Below are positions 32,791 through 42,633 of a stretch of DNA of 64,000 nt, piece by piece. A program made the position numbers and the translations under genes. The notes beneath the pieces are model-generated. The model did not search any database. It saw only the letters and a list, made by a program, of their open reading frames with translations, and was not told the DNA's origin. Each line of letters begins with the position of its first letter. The stretch's first letter is position 1. Source of the stretch: Vibrio sp. SCSIO 43137 (GTDB lineage Bacteria; Pseudomonadota; Gammaproteobacteria; Enterobacterales; Vibrionaceae); NCBI RefSeq assembly GCF_028201475.1, contig NZ_CP116383.1, forward strand, positions 1,612,001 to 1,676,000, in the 5' to 3' direction.

Positions 32791-33717
32791 ATGACCGAGC
32801 AAACTCAAGAGCGAACTAAAGCTCAGCAATATAACTTCAATAAGTTACAGAAACGCCTTCGCCGCAATACCGGGCAGGCAATCGCCGATTACAATATGAT
32901 CGAAGACGGTGACCGTATTATGGTGTGTCTGTCCGGCGGTAAAGACAGCTTTACCATGCTGGATATTTTAATGAGTTTGCAAAAGAGCGCCCCAATCTCT
33001 TTTGAGCTTGTTGCAGTTAATCTGGATCAAAAGCAACCGGGATTCCCAGAACATATTCTGCCTGAGTATCTGGAAAGTCTGGGTGTTGAGTATAAGATTG
33101 TAGAAGAAGATACCTACTCAATCGTTCAGGATAAGATCCCTGAAGGCAAAACCACTTGCTCCCTATGCTCACGTTTACGCCGCGGTATTCTGTACCGTAC
33201 CGCTACTGAGCTTAAGGTAACCAAAATCGCATTGGGTCACCACAGAGACGATATCCTTGAAACGCTGTTCCTGAACATGTTCCATGGTGGGAAAATGAAA
33301 GGCATGCCTCCTAAACTGGTTTCTGATGATGGCAAGCACGTTGTTATCAGACCGCTGGCCTACTGCCGTGAAAAAGACATTATTAAGTACTCTGAAGGTA
33401 AAGATTACCCTATCATTCCTTGTAACCTGTGTGGCTCACAGCCTAACCTGCAGAGACAAGCGATTAAGCAGATGCTGAACGGCTGGGACAAACAGTATCC
33501 GGGACGTATTGAGACTATGTTCCGCGCAATGCAGAATGTTGTGCCAAGCCACCTTGCTGACCATGAGTTGTTTGATTTTAAATCCATCAACCGTGACTCA
33601 GGCATTATCAACGGCGGCGATATTGGATTTGATAAAGAGATTCTTGAGCCACAACCAAGCAGCGATGAAGTAATGGAGTTTGACCCGTCACTTCAGTTGG
33701 ATGTGACTAACCTATAA
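32791..33717 (+). CDS. ttcA: tRNA 2-thiocytidine(32) synthetase TtcA
   Basis: 308 residues from ATG 32791, giving the usual start [18 protein letters not shown]-loop [12 protein letters not shown] for ATP activation of C32. Cys residues in [10 protein letters not shown] and in [13 protein letters not shown] are the iron-sulfur and sulfur-transfer sites of this family. It thiolates cytidine 32 of certain tRNAs. It ends at a hairpin shared with the convergent gene. Confidence 0.95.
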   Translation: MTEQTQERTKAQQYNFNKLQKRLRRNTGQAIADYNMIEDGDRIMVCLSGGKDSFTMLDILMSLQKSAPISFELVAVNLDQKQPGFPEHILPEYLESLGVEYKIVEEDTYSIVQDKIPEGKTTCSLCSRLRRGILYRTATELKVTKIALGHHRDDILETLFLNMFHGGKMKGMPPKLVSDDGKHVVIRPLAYCREKDIIKYSEGKDYPIIPCNLCGSQPNLQRQAIKQMLNGWDKQYPGRIETMFRAMQNVVPSHLADHELFDFKSINRDSGIINGGDIGFDKEILEPQPSSDEVMEFDPSLQLDVTNL

Positions 33718-33723
33718 AGCTTA

Positions 33724-33748
33724 AAAAGGCTGCATTATGCAGCCTTTT
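33724..33748. terminator. Bidirectional terminator between ttcA and the DUF2987 gene
   Basis: AAAAGGCTGCA (33724-33734) pairs with TGCAGCCTTTT (33738-33748) with a three-base loop. A and T tracts on the two sides serve both converging genes. Confidence 0.85.
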
Positions 33749-33765
33749 CTCTATCTTATATCTTG

Positions 33766-34428
33766 TTATTTCTTAGCGGAAGGGAGCCAGGGAAGCACTC
33801 TGTTAGTTTCGTAAGGTACATTTAGAAAGCCATCAGCCGGGATCTCAGACAGTAAAACTCTGGCGATACCATTCTGAACCGGAATCTTCTTACCATCGGA
33901 GGTTTCTATATTGCCGTTTACATCTTTAGCGAACTCTAGCGTTACTCCTTCAACCTCTGGTGTGAACCAACTTGCAAACATACCACCAAGATCTTCCAGC
34001 ATGCTCTGCATCTGCGGAAGAAGCTTCTCCACATCAGCATAAGATACCTTGCCTTTCATTGGTTGTTTGGTCATCACTACCAAAGAAAAGTCACAGCGTT
34101 GATCCATCGGCGTTCTGACAAAAACCAGAGGATTAGCACTTTTTAGGTTGCTATCCACGGGAAGCATCAGCTCTTTTGCTGGCGACACTTTAAGTTCTTC
34201 GTAGTGCTTTTCCTTCTCCATCCATGCCTTTGTTATTTCACAGCGGGAACGGTCATCTGCATTAATAAAGAACACGCCGACTTTCACATCTTCATGCCCC
34301 TCTTTGACGTTATTTTTAAGCTGAGAGTAAAGCTTTGAGTAAGTGAACATATATTCCTGAGCAGACACCGCTGGGGCAAAAGCTGATACACCCGCAGCAA
34401 TCAGAAGGCTTGATATTATTGTTTTCAT
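33766..34428 (-). CDS. DUF2987-family exported protein
   Basis: 220 residues from ATG 34428. An N-terminal signal peptide (MKTIISSLLIAAGVSAFAPAVSA, cut before QEY) is followed by YMFTYSKLYSQLKNN and DVKVGVFFINADDRSRC. These are hallmarks of the DUF2987 family found in Vibrio and relatives. Two Cys (around residues 62 and 114) could form a disulphide in the periplasm. Function unknown. It is the last gene of a three-gene minus-strand cluster with the Bax-like and membrane proteins. Confidence 0.8.
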   Translation of the reverse strand: MKTIISSLLIAAGVSAFAPAVSAQEYMFTYSKLYSQLKNNVKEGHEDVKVGVFFINADDRSRCEITKAWMEKEKHYEELKVSPAKELMLPVDSNLKSANPLVFVRTPMDQRCDFSLVVMTKQPMKGKVSYADVEKLLPQMQSMLEDLGGMFASWFTPEVEGVTLEFAKDVNGNIETSDGKKIPVQNGIARVLLSEIPADGFLNVPYETNRVLPWLPSAKK

Positions 34429-34433
34429 AGTTT

Positions 34434-35228
34434 CTAACCGGCATTCCAAAATTGTTGGTTAACACGGATCATACTTTGTAAATCGCTGACATATTCCTGC
34501 CCGCGCTCAGAGTACTTTAGTAGTCCGTTAGATAGCTGAGTAGCGGCCTGAGGAGTATTTAACGCTTCTCCTTTTTCTGCTAATTCAGCTCTGATAAGGC
34601 GTAGTTGAGCATACGCCCTGTTGCGGTTCACATTCATAAAATAGGCGTGAACAGAGCCTGACATCGAACTGAACTTAGCCACTTCATGGGCAGCCCCTTC
34701 AATACGTTGTAGCGGAATCAAACCGCAACCTTTACGGTAACACCATTGACCGAAATAGTTATTTGCCTCAACGGCAAAACGGGATGTTCCCCACGCAGAT
34801 TCATTGGCTGCCTGAGTAAGCACAAGGGCTTCAGGAATAATATTGACCTTTAGCAGCATGCTTTCAAACCATTCGGCCGAAAGCTGATTATTATTTAACT
34901 CAGTATCGTATTTATCGGCCAGCGCCTGACAAAACTTTTGATCATCGCCGGATACTGACCCCTTATTAAAGTCAGCCTGAATGGCAATAAGTCTTGCTCT
35001 CTCTTTAGCGACTCTGCGGTTCTCTATCTGCACCGCCGGGCGAATGTAATCAAAGAATGCCTTCTTTTTCTGTTTTACATCTGTGATCGCTGCGAAATCG
35101 GGCCTGCTATCCGGTAAAACAATCGCTGTTTCTTCCGGCTCTGCCGGCTGTTCCTGTTTTGGCCAGAACGGCAGGCTCATCATCACTACCAGAGCGCAGG
35201 CAAAAGCAAATCTAAATAAATTATGCAT
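34434..35228 (-). CDS. Bax-like glucosaminidase-domain protein
   Basis: 264 residues from ATG 35228. An N-terminal membrane anchor (FRFAFACALVVMMSLPF) is followed by a linker and a glucosaminidase-fold domain. Catalytic-type residues are in TQAANESAWGTSRFAVEANNYFGQWCY (Glu in the NESAWG motif). The Bax family is conserved in Vibrio and enterobacteria and presumably cuts peptidoglycan between amino sugars in the periplasm. Its start overlaps the end of the upstream gene by 8 bases, so expression is coupled. Confidence 0.85.
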   Translation of the reverse strand: MHNLFRFAFACALVVMMSLPFWPKQEQPAEPEETAIVLPDSRPDFAAITDVKQKKKAFFDYIRPAVQIENRRVAKERARLIAIQADFNKGSVSGDDQKFCQALADKYDTELNNNQLSAEWFESMLLKVNIIPEALVLTQAANESAWGTSRFAVEANNYFGQWCYRKGCGLIPLQRIEGAAHEVAKFSSMSGSVHAYFMNVNRNRAYAQLRLIRAELAEKGEALNTPQAATQLSNGLLKYSERGQEYVSDLQSMIRVNQQFWNAG

Positions 35229-36072
35229 CGAACGTCTGTGAACCTTTCTGGTGTGAATCGGTACCTGAAGAGTCTTCAGAACGGCCTGAGTCATCCTTAT
35301 CTTCGTCATCGTCATCTTGCTGGTTGGTCGTGACAAGCTTCAGGGTAATACCAAACATATTTCTGTAGATAATACCTTTCACATGGAAGAAGAAAGGAAG
35401 GACCACAATCAGGAAAACGCCGTAAGTCACTATGGAAATAAACAGCAGCATCATCATGATAATGTTCAGGCCGACAATCGGGAAAAGCTTTCTGTTTACG
35501 GCACGGAATGAAAGCCATAATGACTGAAGCGGAGAGACGCGCTTTTCACAAATCAACAGAATTGAGTTACTGAATGCGACGGAGAAATACATAGACAGCA
35601 ACGGAATCAGCATCCCGCCAACCCACTGTAAAACCAGACTAAACAGAGTGGCAACAATAACAGGAACGGTAAATTGCAGGCCTTTCAGAATATGCTGAGG
35701 TTTGGTTAGTAAGCCTGCTGCATGGCTCATTGCCATCAATGATACGCCGGCATAAATCGGTGCAGAAATCACTTCATAACTAAAGTTAGCGATAAATATG
35801 GCGTCAAAGATCCCCTGCTCCATCAGCTCAGGGTTCTCAAACATATGCAGGAAGATAAGTGGATCTCCCAGTTGAAGCTTCATAGCAATAAAGAAGATGG
35901 CTAACTGAACAGCGAGTAAAATAACGATAGCCGGTGAGAATGAAAGAAAATTCTTTAAGGTAAACTTCCATGCTTCCTGAAGTACTGAGCCTACGCGCAA
36001 CTCGTAGTTGCCTGATAAGGCTTTTTCTATCGAGCCGCCGAGCACAAAGTTCTTCTCAATTTTTTTGTTCAT
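35221..36072 (-). CDS. Multispan inner-membrane protein, unknown function
   Basis: 283 residues from ATG 36072 (GGAAAAAG upstream; ATG 36108 is an alternative without a ribosome site). It has about six membrane helices, for instance AIVILLAVQLAIFFIAM and LNIIMMMLLFISIVTYGVFL. A cytoplasmic, highly acidic C-terminal tail (QQDDDDEDKDDSGRSED) may bind cations or partners. It overlaps the Bax-like gene, suggesting an envelope-related function. No family name recognised. Confidence 0.7.
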   Translation of the reverse strand: MNKKIEKNFVLGGSIEKALSGNYELRVGSVLQEAWKFTLKNFLSFSPAIVILLAVQLAIFFIAMKLQLGDPLIFLHMFENPELMEQGIFDAIFIANFSYEVISAPIYAGVSLMAMSHAAGLLTKPQHILKGLQFTVPVIVATLFSLVLQWVGGMLIPLLSMYFSVAFSNSILLICEKRVSPLQSLWLSFRAVNRKLFPIVGLNIIMMMLLFISIVTYGVFLIVVLPFFFHVKGIIYRNMFGITLKLVTTNQQDDDDEDKDDSGRSEDSSGTDSHQKGSQTFDA

Positions 36073-36333
36073 ATCTTTTTCCGAGCCATACAAGCTGAGC
36101 TGGCTCATTGTTAAAAATTCGCTACAGTATATTAAAATAAGGCTGGTGTTAAAACCCATGTAACTTAGGTAACTGTCGCGGGTATCTACTGCCGGTTTGT
36201 TGCGGATAAATTAAGTTAGAATTAAGTCAATTAAAATGCGCAAAAGACTTTAATTTACTTAAAACTGGGACTATTATTCGCCTCGATTTAAAACCACTCA
36301 TTTTTTAAGAGTTAACCGGGAGGTGAACATAAG

Positions 36334-37449
36334 TTGAATCAGGTAGCTTCAGTAGAAAAACCAGTTGTAAAACTATCTTCTGTATCAAAGAGTTTTGACG
36401 GTAAAGAGATAATCAGCAGTCTGAATCTGGACGTTAACCACGGTGAGTTTTTGACCATTCTGGGTCCTTCTGGATGTGGTAAAACAACCGTCTTACGTAT
36501 GATTGCCGGATTTGAGCAGGTAGATAGCGGTACGATCTTATTAGGTGAACAAGATGTAACCGAACTCCCGCCGGAACACCGCAATGTAAATACCGTATTC
36601 CAAAGCTATGCTCTGTTCCCCCAAATGACAGTGTTTGATAACGTTGCATTCGGGCTGAAAATGCAAAAGGTAACGAGTCAGGATATTGAACCTAGAGTGA
36701 TGGAAGCTTTGCGTATGGTACGCCTCGAAGAGATGGCTCAACGTAAACCGCATCAACTATCTGGTGGTCAACAGCAGCGAATAGCCATTGCCCGTGCCGT
36801 GGTCAATAAGCCTAAAGTTCTTTTACTCGATGAATCTCTCTCTGCGCTGGATTATAAACTTCGTAAACAGATGCAGATTGAACTGAAGCAACTGCAGAGA
36901 AAACTTGGTATCACCTTTGTTTTTGTTACTCATGATCAGGAAGAAGCCCTTTCTATGTCAGATCGCATCATTGTGATGAGAGACGGCTTGATAGAACAGG
37001 ATGGTACGCCTAAAGAGATCTATGAGGAGCCGGAAAACCTGTTCGTTGCACGTTTTATAGGGGAAATAAACCTGTTTAATGCAACACCGGTTAAACGTCT
37101 TGATGAAAAACGTATTCTCGCCTCTATTGAAGGCAATGAATCGGTAATCTTTTGCGATAAACCTTACGAGAATGAACCGTCTTTACAGGTACTTCTCAGA
37201 CCGGAAGATCTTCGTCTTGAGGAAATCGGTGAAAGTGAGAGTACCGGTATTGTCGGCCATGTTATTGACCGTACCTATAAGGGCATGACGCTGGACTCTA
37301 TTGTCGAGCTTGAGTCAGGTAACCGTGTAATGGTTAGTGAGTTCTTTAACGAAGACGATCCCGATGTAGACCATTCCCTTGGGCAGAAAGTTAAAGTGAC
37401 CTGGGTTGAAAGCTGGGAAGTGGTACTAAAAGATGAACAGCAAGTTTAA
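36334..37449 (+). CDS. potA: Spermidine/putrescine ABC transporter ATP-binding protein
   Basis: 371 residues from TTG 36334, the only start that suits GGGAGG upstream. ABC ATPase motifs: Walker [13 protein letters not shown], signature [14 protein letters not shown], Walker [13 protein letters not shown] and the switch His in [11 protein letters not shown]-terminal TOBE regulatory domain follows (about 280-365). It powers polyamine uptake with PotB, PotC and PotD encoded next. potB begins 17 bases before its stop. Confidence 0.95.
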   Translation: MNQVASVEKPVVKLSSVSKSFDGKEIISSLNLDVNHGEFLTILGPSGCGKTTVLRMIAGFEQVDSGTILLGEQDVTELPPEHRNVNTVFQSYALFPQMTVFDNVAFGLKMQKVTSQDIEPRVMEALRMVRLEEMAQRKPHQLSGGQQQRIAIARAVVNKPKVLLLDESLSALDYKLRKQMQIELKQLQRKLGITFVFVTHDQEEALSMSDRIIVMRDGLIEQDGTPKEIYEEPENLFVARFIGEINLFNATPVKRLDEKRILASIEGNESVIFCDKPYENEPSLQVLLRPEDLRLEEIGESESTGIVGHVIDRTYKGMTLDSIVELESGNRVMVSEFFNEDDPDVDHSLGQKVKVTWVESWEVVLKDEQQV

Positions 37450-38293
37450 TCTGCAAAAAGCCATTGTGGCTTTAATCGTAGGTTGGCTGGCTCTGTTTGT
37501 ACTGATCCCCAACCTGATGATTATCGGCACCAGTTTCCTGACAAGGGATGAAGCCGACCTTATTGAGCTGACACTTACCTTCAGCAACTATACACGCCTG
37601 ATGGATCCTCTTTATGGAAAAGTGCTGCTGCACTCTTTCTATATGGCTGTTGTAGCAACACTAATATGCCTGATTATTGGTTACCCTTTTGCGTATATCA
37701 TTGCGCGGATGCCGAAAAAAGTTCAGCCGGTGATGCTATTTCTGGTTATCGTACCGTTCTGGACTAACTCCCTTATCCGTACCTACGGACTTAAAATCGT
37801 ATTAGGTACTCAGGGCGTGCTTAATAAGGGGCTACTGGCACTGGATATTATCGATAAACCAATCAGGCTGATGTATTCGGAATCCGCTGTAATGATTGGT
37901 CTGGTTTATATCTTGCTGCCGTTTATGATTCTGCCTCTCTACTCTGCCCTTGAAAAACTGGATCATACCTATATTGAAGCGGCCAAAGATTTAGGCGCAA
38001 GTAAAGTACAGACATTTTTCAGAATTGTACTTCCCCTGACCATGCCGGGAATTATTGGCGGCTGCCTGTTGGTGCTTCTCCCTGCCCTTGGCATGTTCTA
38101 TGTGTCCGATCTCCTTGGCGGCGCTAAGAACCTTCTGGTGGGTAACGTAATTAAAAGTCAGGTTCTTAATGCGCGCGACTGGCCGTTTGGCGCGGCAACC
38201 AGCATCGCCCTGACTATCGCTATGGCAGTATTGCTTTACGCCTACTACCGTGCAGGTAAACTGCTCAACAGAAAAGTGGAGCTGGAATCATGA
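37433..38293 (+). CDS. potB: Polyamine ABC transporter permease PotB
   Basis: 286 residues, six membrane helices. The EAA loop that contacts PotA is [21 protein letters not shown] (about 182-202). First of the two permeases; overlaps potA upstream and potC downstream by a few bases, so the four genes form a tight operon. Confidence 0.95.
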   Translation: MNSKFNLQKAIVALIVGWLALFVLIPNLMIIGTSFLTRDEADLIELTLTFSNYTRLMDPLYGKVLLHSFYMAVVATLICLIIGYPFAYIIARMPKKVQPVMLFLVIVPFWTNSLIRTYGLKIVLGTQGVLNKGLLALDIIDKPIRLMYSESAVMIGLVYILLPFMILPLYSALEKLDHTYIEAAKDLGASKVQTFFRIVLPLTMPGIIGGCLLVLLPALGMFYVSDLLGGAKNLLVGNVIKSQVLNARDWPFGAATSIALTIAMAVLLYAYYRAGKLLNRKVELES

Positions 38294-39060
38294 TGCGCTT
38301 TATTAATAGTGGATTTATGACGCTGGTTTATGCGTTTTTATATATCCCCATTCTTGTTCTTATTGCTAACTCATTTAATGCCAGTAAGTTTGGTATGAAA
38401 TGGGGGGGCTTTACCACTAAGTGGTACCATGCGCTGTTTAATAACGATAGCCTGATGCAGGCGGCATGGCACTCCCTGAATATTGCTGTCTTTTCAGCAA
38501 CTGCTGCGACCATTATTGGTAGCCTTACTGCTGTCGCTCTGTTCCGATATCGCTTTAAGGGCAAAGGCTTGGTTAACGGCCTGCTGTTTGTGGTTATGAT
38601 GTCACCTGATATCGTCATGGCCATCTCCTTGCTGGCACTATTCCTTGTTATGGGCTTCCAGCTAGGCTTCTTTACCCTATTGGTTTCTCATATCACCTTT
38701 TGCCTGCCTTTTGTGGTGGTCACGGTTTACAGCCGTTTAAACGGTTTTGATGTAAAGATGCTGGAAGCAGCAAAAGATCTTGGTGCCAGCGAATGGATAA
38801 TTCTGAAACAGATTATTTTGCCATTGGCGAAACCAGCGGTAGCAGCGGGTTGGCTGTTGAGTTTTACCTTGTCCCTTGATGACGTAATTATCAGCTCCTT
38901 TGTTACCGGACCGGGATACGAGATCCTGCCTCTTAAGATTTACTCTATGGTAAAAGTAGGCATCTCTCCTCAGGTAAATGCTCTGGCAACATTAATGCTT
39001 GTTGTCTCGTTACTATTGGTCATTCTTTCTCAGCTACTGGCCAGAGAAAAAGTGAAATAA
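38290..39060 (+). CDS. potC: Polyamine ABC transporter permease PotC
   Basis: 256 residues, six membrane helices, EAA loop [21 protein letters not shown]. It starts at an ATGA overlap with potB (two adjacent ATG codons; the second, 38293, is equally possible). It pairs with PotB in the membrane channel. A 116-base gap with an inverted repeat separates it from potD. Confidence 0.95.
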   Translation: MMRFINSGFMTLVYAFLYIPILVLIANSFNASKFGMKWGGFTTKWYHALFNNDSLMQAAWHSLNIAVFSATAATIIGSLTAVALFRYRFKGKGLVNGLLFVVMMSPDIVMAISLLALFLVMGFQLGFFTLLVSHITFCLPFVVVTVYSRLNGFDVKMLEAAKDLGASEWIILKQIILPLAKPAVAAGWLLSFTLSLDDVIISSFVTGPGYEILPLKIYSMVKVGISPQVNALATLMLVVSLLLVILSQLLAREKVK

Positions 39061-39176
39061 CTCCTCTTTGATTGCAAAGTACAAGTTCTTGGTTAGAATC
39101 TTCGCAATCAAAAATGTGCTTTGTAAGGCCCGCAAATCAGATTGCGGTGTAAATTAACAAACTCAGTGGAAACATA

Positions 39177-40217
39177 ATGAAAAACTGGTCTAAATTTATT
39201 TCTGCCTCCTTATGTGCAGCAACCCTATCCGCTCCTGCTCTGGCTGCTGATAAGGAACTTTACTTCTACAACTGGTCTGAATATATCCCAAGCTCAGTAC
39301 TGGAAGACTTTACAAAAGAAACGGGCATCAAGGTTATCTATTCGACTTATGAATCAAATGAGTCCATGTATGCCAAGCTAAAAACGCAAAAGCAAGGCTA
39401 CGACTTAGTTGTTCCTTCTACTTACTTCGTATCTAAGATGCGTAAAGAAGGCATGCTTCAGCAGATCGACAAAGAAAAACTGACCCACTTTAAAGATCTG
39501 GACAGCAACTACCTGAATAAATCTTTCGACCCGGATAACAGCTACTCAATCCCTTATATCTGGGGTGCCACGGGTATTGGTGTGAATGCTGATATGCTTG
39601 ATACTTCTGATATCAAGAGCTGGAATGACTTCTGGGATCCTAAGTGGGAAGGTCAGCTAATGATGATGGATGACTCGCGTGAGTTCTTCCATATCGCTCT
39701 GGTTCGTCTGGGTTACTCTACAAACACCACCAACCCTGAAGAGATTAAAGCTGCTTACCAAGAGCTTAAAAAGCTGATGCCAAACGTGCTGGTGTTTAAC
39801 TCAGACTACCCTGCTAACCCATACTTGGCTGGTGAAACACCACTTGGCATGCTTTGGAATGGCTCAGCTTATACTGCCCGTCAGGAAGGTGCTAACATCG
39901 AAATTATCTGGCCTGAGAAAGGTGCGATTTTCTGGATGGACAGCCTGTCAATTCCTGCCGGTGCGAAGAACGTTGAAGCAGCGCATAAGATGATCGACTT
40001 CCTGCTACGCCCTGAAAATGCAGCTAAGATTGCCCTTGAGATCGGTTATCCGACCCCGGTTAAAGGTGCATATCCTCTGCTTCCTAAGGAGTTCGCTGAA
40101 GATAAGAACATCTTCCCTCCTCAGAAGATCATGGATTCAGGTTTCTGGCAGGATGAAGTTGGTGAAGCCAGCGTTATCTATGAAGAGTACTTCCAGAAGC
40201 TAAAAGTTGAAAAGTAA
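39177..40217 (+). CDS. potD: Polyamine-binding periplasmic protein PotD
   Basis: 346 residues. Signal peptide MKNWSKFISASLCAATLSAP, cleavage after ALAA. The mature part starts DKELYFYNWSEYIPSSVL, the PotD hallmark, with later polyamine-pocket residues such as WGATGIGVN and WNGSAYTA. It delivers spermidine or putrescine to PotBC. Only one potD copy is seen here. A terminator follows. Confidence 0.95.
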   Translation: MKNWSKFISASLCAATLSAPALAADKELYFYNWSEYIPSSVLEDFTKETGIKVIYSTYESNESMYAKLKTQKQGYDLVVPSTYFVSKMRKEGMLQQIDKEKLTHFKDLDSNYLNKSFDPDNSYSIPYIWGATGIGVNADMLDTSDIKSWNDFWDPKWEGQLMMMDDSREFFHIALVRLGYSTNTTNPEEIKAAYQELKKLMPNVLVFNSDYPANPYLAGETPLGMLWNGSAYTARQEGANIEIIWPEKGAIFWMDSLSIPAGAKNVEAAHKMIDFLLRPENAAKIALEIGYPTPVKGAYPLLPKEFAEDKNIFPPQKIMDSGFWQDEVGEASVIYEEYFQKLKVEK

Positions 40218-40235
40218 TCCATTCTCTAAAGCATA

Positions 40236-40259
40236 AAAAGCGGCTGTAATGCCGCTTTT
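40236..40259 (+). terminator. Rho-independent terminator after potD
   Basis: AAAAGCGGC (40236-40244) pairs with GCCGCTTTT (40251-40259) and continues into a long T run. It also lies at the end of the convergent cobB gene. Confidence 0.8.
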
Positions 40260-40286
40260 TCTTTATCTTAACGTTTTTTTTTTAAA

Positions 40287-41018
40287 TTATGCCCGTTTGG
40301 CTTCTAAGTGGTTAAGTAACTCATCAACCAGTTTAGGAACCAACTCACTGGCCTTACCATAGCGCTTCTCTTCAAACTCACTCTCTACCGCACTTGGCTC
40401 CAGATTAATTTCAATAGTATGAGCACCGTGCATTCTGGCATCATGGACAAAACCGGCCGCCGGATAAACTACCCCGGAAGTACCGATGGAGATAAACAGA
40501 TCGGCCTCTTCAAGGGCGGCATAAATCTCGCCCATTTTAAGGGGCATTTCACCAAACCAGACAATATGAGGGCGCATCTGCGAAGGGATCTGACAGCAGT
40601 GGCAAAGCTCACCGGTTTTTATATCTTCTTTATGCTCAACAACCTGCCCCGATTCAGAACAGCGGGCTTTCAGCAGCTCACCATGCATATGGATAATATT
40701 CTGCGTGCCGCCTCTCTCATGCAGATTATCAATATTCTGGGTAATTACGGTCACCTTACCATCCAGCATGGATTCCAGCCTGCCAAGGGCCTTATGCGCT
40801 TCATTTGGCTCTATTTCTTCACTTTGCAGCTTTCTTCTACGCTGGTTATAGAAGTTCTGAACCAAATCCGGGTTAGCGTGAAACCCTTCCGGCGTGGCGA
40901 CCTCTTCGATTTTGTGATCTTCCCATAAGCCATCCTGAGCCCTGAATGTCTTGATTCCGGATTCGGCTGAAATGCCGGCACCCGTTAGAATAACGATATT
41001 CTGATATGGAAATGACAT
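40287..41018 (-). CDS. cobB: NAD-dependent protein deacylase (sirtuin) CobB
   Basis: 243 residues. Sirtuin motifs: [26 protein letters not shown], catalytic His in [13 protein letters not shown]. Zinc-site Cys are in KARCSES and ELCHCCQ, as in E. coli CobB. The stretch [13 protein letters not shown] is typical of the class III bacterial enzymes, which remove acetyl and succinyl groups from lysines, for example in acetyl-CoA synthetase. Single gene, convergent with potD. Confidence 0.95.
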   Translation of the reverse strand: MSFPYQNIVILTGAGISAESGIKTFRAQDGLWEDHKIEEVATPEGFHANPDLVQNFYNQRRRKLQSEEIEPNEAHKALGRLESMLDGKVTVITQNIDNLHERGGTQNIIHMHGELLKARCSESGQVVEHKEDIKTGELCHCCQIPSQMRPHIVWFGEMPLKMGEIYAALEEADLFISIGTSGVVYPAAGFVHDARMHGAHTIEINLEPSAVESEFEEKRYGKASELVPKLVDELLNHLEAKRA

Positions 41019-41150
41019 AGTACATCCTTATTTGCTAGCCTCACTGTTATAAGTAAAGTCTACCACTTAGGATTTTTCACTAATAGCTTTAGCCTTTTAG
41101 ACCATAGTCGAAACAGGGACATTTCTGCCCCCTGTTATGTTTAGCTTGGA

Positions 41151-42371
41151 TTAATCTTCATTAATTGAGCTGATTTTGTGAATAGCTAGATCGGCGCCGT
41201 TAAACTCATCCTCAGCGGATAATCTCAGGCCGGTTAAGGCATTTAACGTTCCGTAAACAACTATGGCCCCCAGCACTGCGATGGTTATCCCTATCATGGT
41301 TCCCAGAGTCTGCACCGTCAGGCTGACTCCGCCAAGCCCGCCTAGTGCCTGCTGACCAAAAATACCGGCTGCAATACCGCCCCATGCACCGCAAACACCG
41401 TGCAAAGGCCAGACACCCAGCACATCATCGATTCGGGTTTTGTTTTGCATATAGGTAAACAACCAGACAAACAGCCCGCCTGCCACAGCGCCCGTAACTA
41501 GTGCACCAAGGGGATGCATAACATCCGAGCCAGCGCAAACCGCGACCAGCCCTGCCAGCGGGCCGTTATGGATAAAACCTGGGTCGTTTCTGCCGGCAAT
41601 AAGAGAGGCGACGATACCACCTACCATAGCCATGAGAGAGTTCATGGCCACCAAACCACTTATGCCGTTGAGTGTCTGAGCTGACATTACATTGAACCCA
41701 AACCAACCGACAGAGAGAATCCATGCACCTAATGCAAGGAACGGGATGTTAGAAGGAGCAAAGTTAGTATGTTTACCGGCACGAATTCGTCCTTTACGCA
41801 TTCCGAGGAAAATAACGGCAACTAAGGCAATCCAGCCACCCACACCGTGAACGACAACCGAACCGGCAAAATCATGGAAACCTGCGCCAAAGTTAGCTTC
41901 AAACCAGCTCTGTACTCCATAGTTACCATTCCAGATCATACCTTCAAACAGTGGATAGATAAGGCCGACGGTAAAGAAGGTCGCGATTAATACCGGATAG
42001 AAACGCGCTCTCTCTGCAATGCCACCTGATACGATGGCAGGAATAGCGGCAGCGAAAGTCAGCAGGAAAAAGAACTTCACTAACTCATAGCCATTTCCGG
42101 CTGCAAGCTGTTCCGCTCCGGAAAAGAAATGAGCGCCATAAGCCAGCCAGTAGCCGATAAAGAAATAGGCCAACGCTGAGATGCCGAAATCGGCCAGAAT
42201 TTTTACCAAAGCATTAACCTGATTCTTTTTCCGTACTGTGCCAACTTCCAGAAATGCAAACCCTGCATGCATAAGGAAGACCATAATGGCGCCGAGTAGC
42301 AGAAACATGGTGTCTGAACTTTGCGTAAGGGTTTGTACCGCCCCGCTCACCTGACTTAAAGAACTGCTCAT
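41151..42371 (-). CDS. amtB: Ammonium channel AmtB
   Basis: 406 residues, 11 membrane helices. Pore twin histidines are in VVVHGVGGW and LHGVCGAWGG, with the family block AIPAIVSGGIAERARF. It conducts ammonia/ammonium in nitrogen limitation. The usual partner gene glnK is not adjacent on either side. A sigma-54-type promoter and an NtrC-like site lie upstream, so control by nitrogen status is likely. Confidence 0.95.
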   Translation of the reverse strand: MSSSLSQVSGAVQTLTQSSDTMFLLLGAIMVFLMHAGFAFLEVGTVRKKNQVNALVKILADFGISALAYFFIGYWLAYGAHFFSGAEQLAAGNGYELVKFFFLLTFAAAIPAIVSGGIAERARFYPVLIATFFTVGLIYPLFEGMIWNGNYGVQSWFEANFGAGFHDFAGSVVVHGVGGWIALVAVIFLGMRKGRIRAGKHTNFAPSNIPFLALGAWILSVGWFGFNVMSAQTLNGISGLVAMNSLMAMVGGIVASLIAGRNDPGFIHNGPLAGLVAVCAGSDVMHPLGALVTGAVAGGLFVWLFTYMQNKTRIDDVLGVWPLHGVCGAWGGIAAGIFGQQALGGLGGVSLTVQTLGTMIGITIAVLGAIVVYGTLNALTGLRLSAEDEFNGADLAIHKISSINED

Positions 42372-42448
42372 TTAGATTACCACTCCTTGCTGGTGCACAA
42401 CGTCTGTGCGTCCCTGAATTACAAATTACTCAATAAGTTATCTTTATG

Positions 42449-42464
42449 AGCAAGTAGTGTTCCA
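42449..42464 (-). promoter_or_regulatory. Probable sigma-54 promoter of amtB
   Basis: Minus strand TGGAAC-ACTAC-TTGCT matches the -24/-12 consensus TGGCAC-N5-TTGCW with one mismatch and keeps the invariant GG and GC ten bases apart. It ends about 78 bases before the amtB ATG. Confidence 0.6.
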
Positions 42465-42599
42465 GTTTTGCCAGTGAACTTACAAGGTGAGTTAAAATAA
42501 ATAACTTGCTGTTTTATTTGGGATAATCAGGTATCGATAAAAATGGCGCAGGGAAGATATCCGAAAGAGGAGTGAATTAATGCACTAATTAAGGGCTTG

Positions 42600-42616
42600 T
42601 GCACAACAATGGAACA
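42600..42616. promoter_or_regulatory. NtrC-like enhancer site
   Basis: TGCACAA-CAA-TGGAACA resembles the NtrC dyad TGCACCA-N3-TGGTGCA with a few mismatches, about 140 bases upstream of the sigma-54-type promoter, which is a normal enhancer distance. Confidence 0.4.
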
Positions 42617-42633
42617 CAAGTAAGGTGCAGCCA

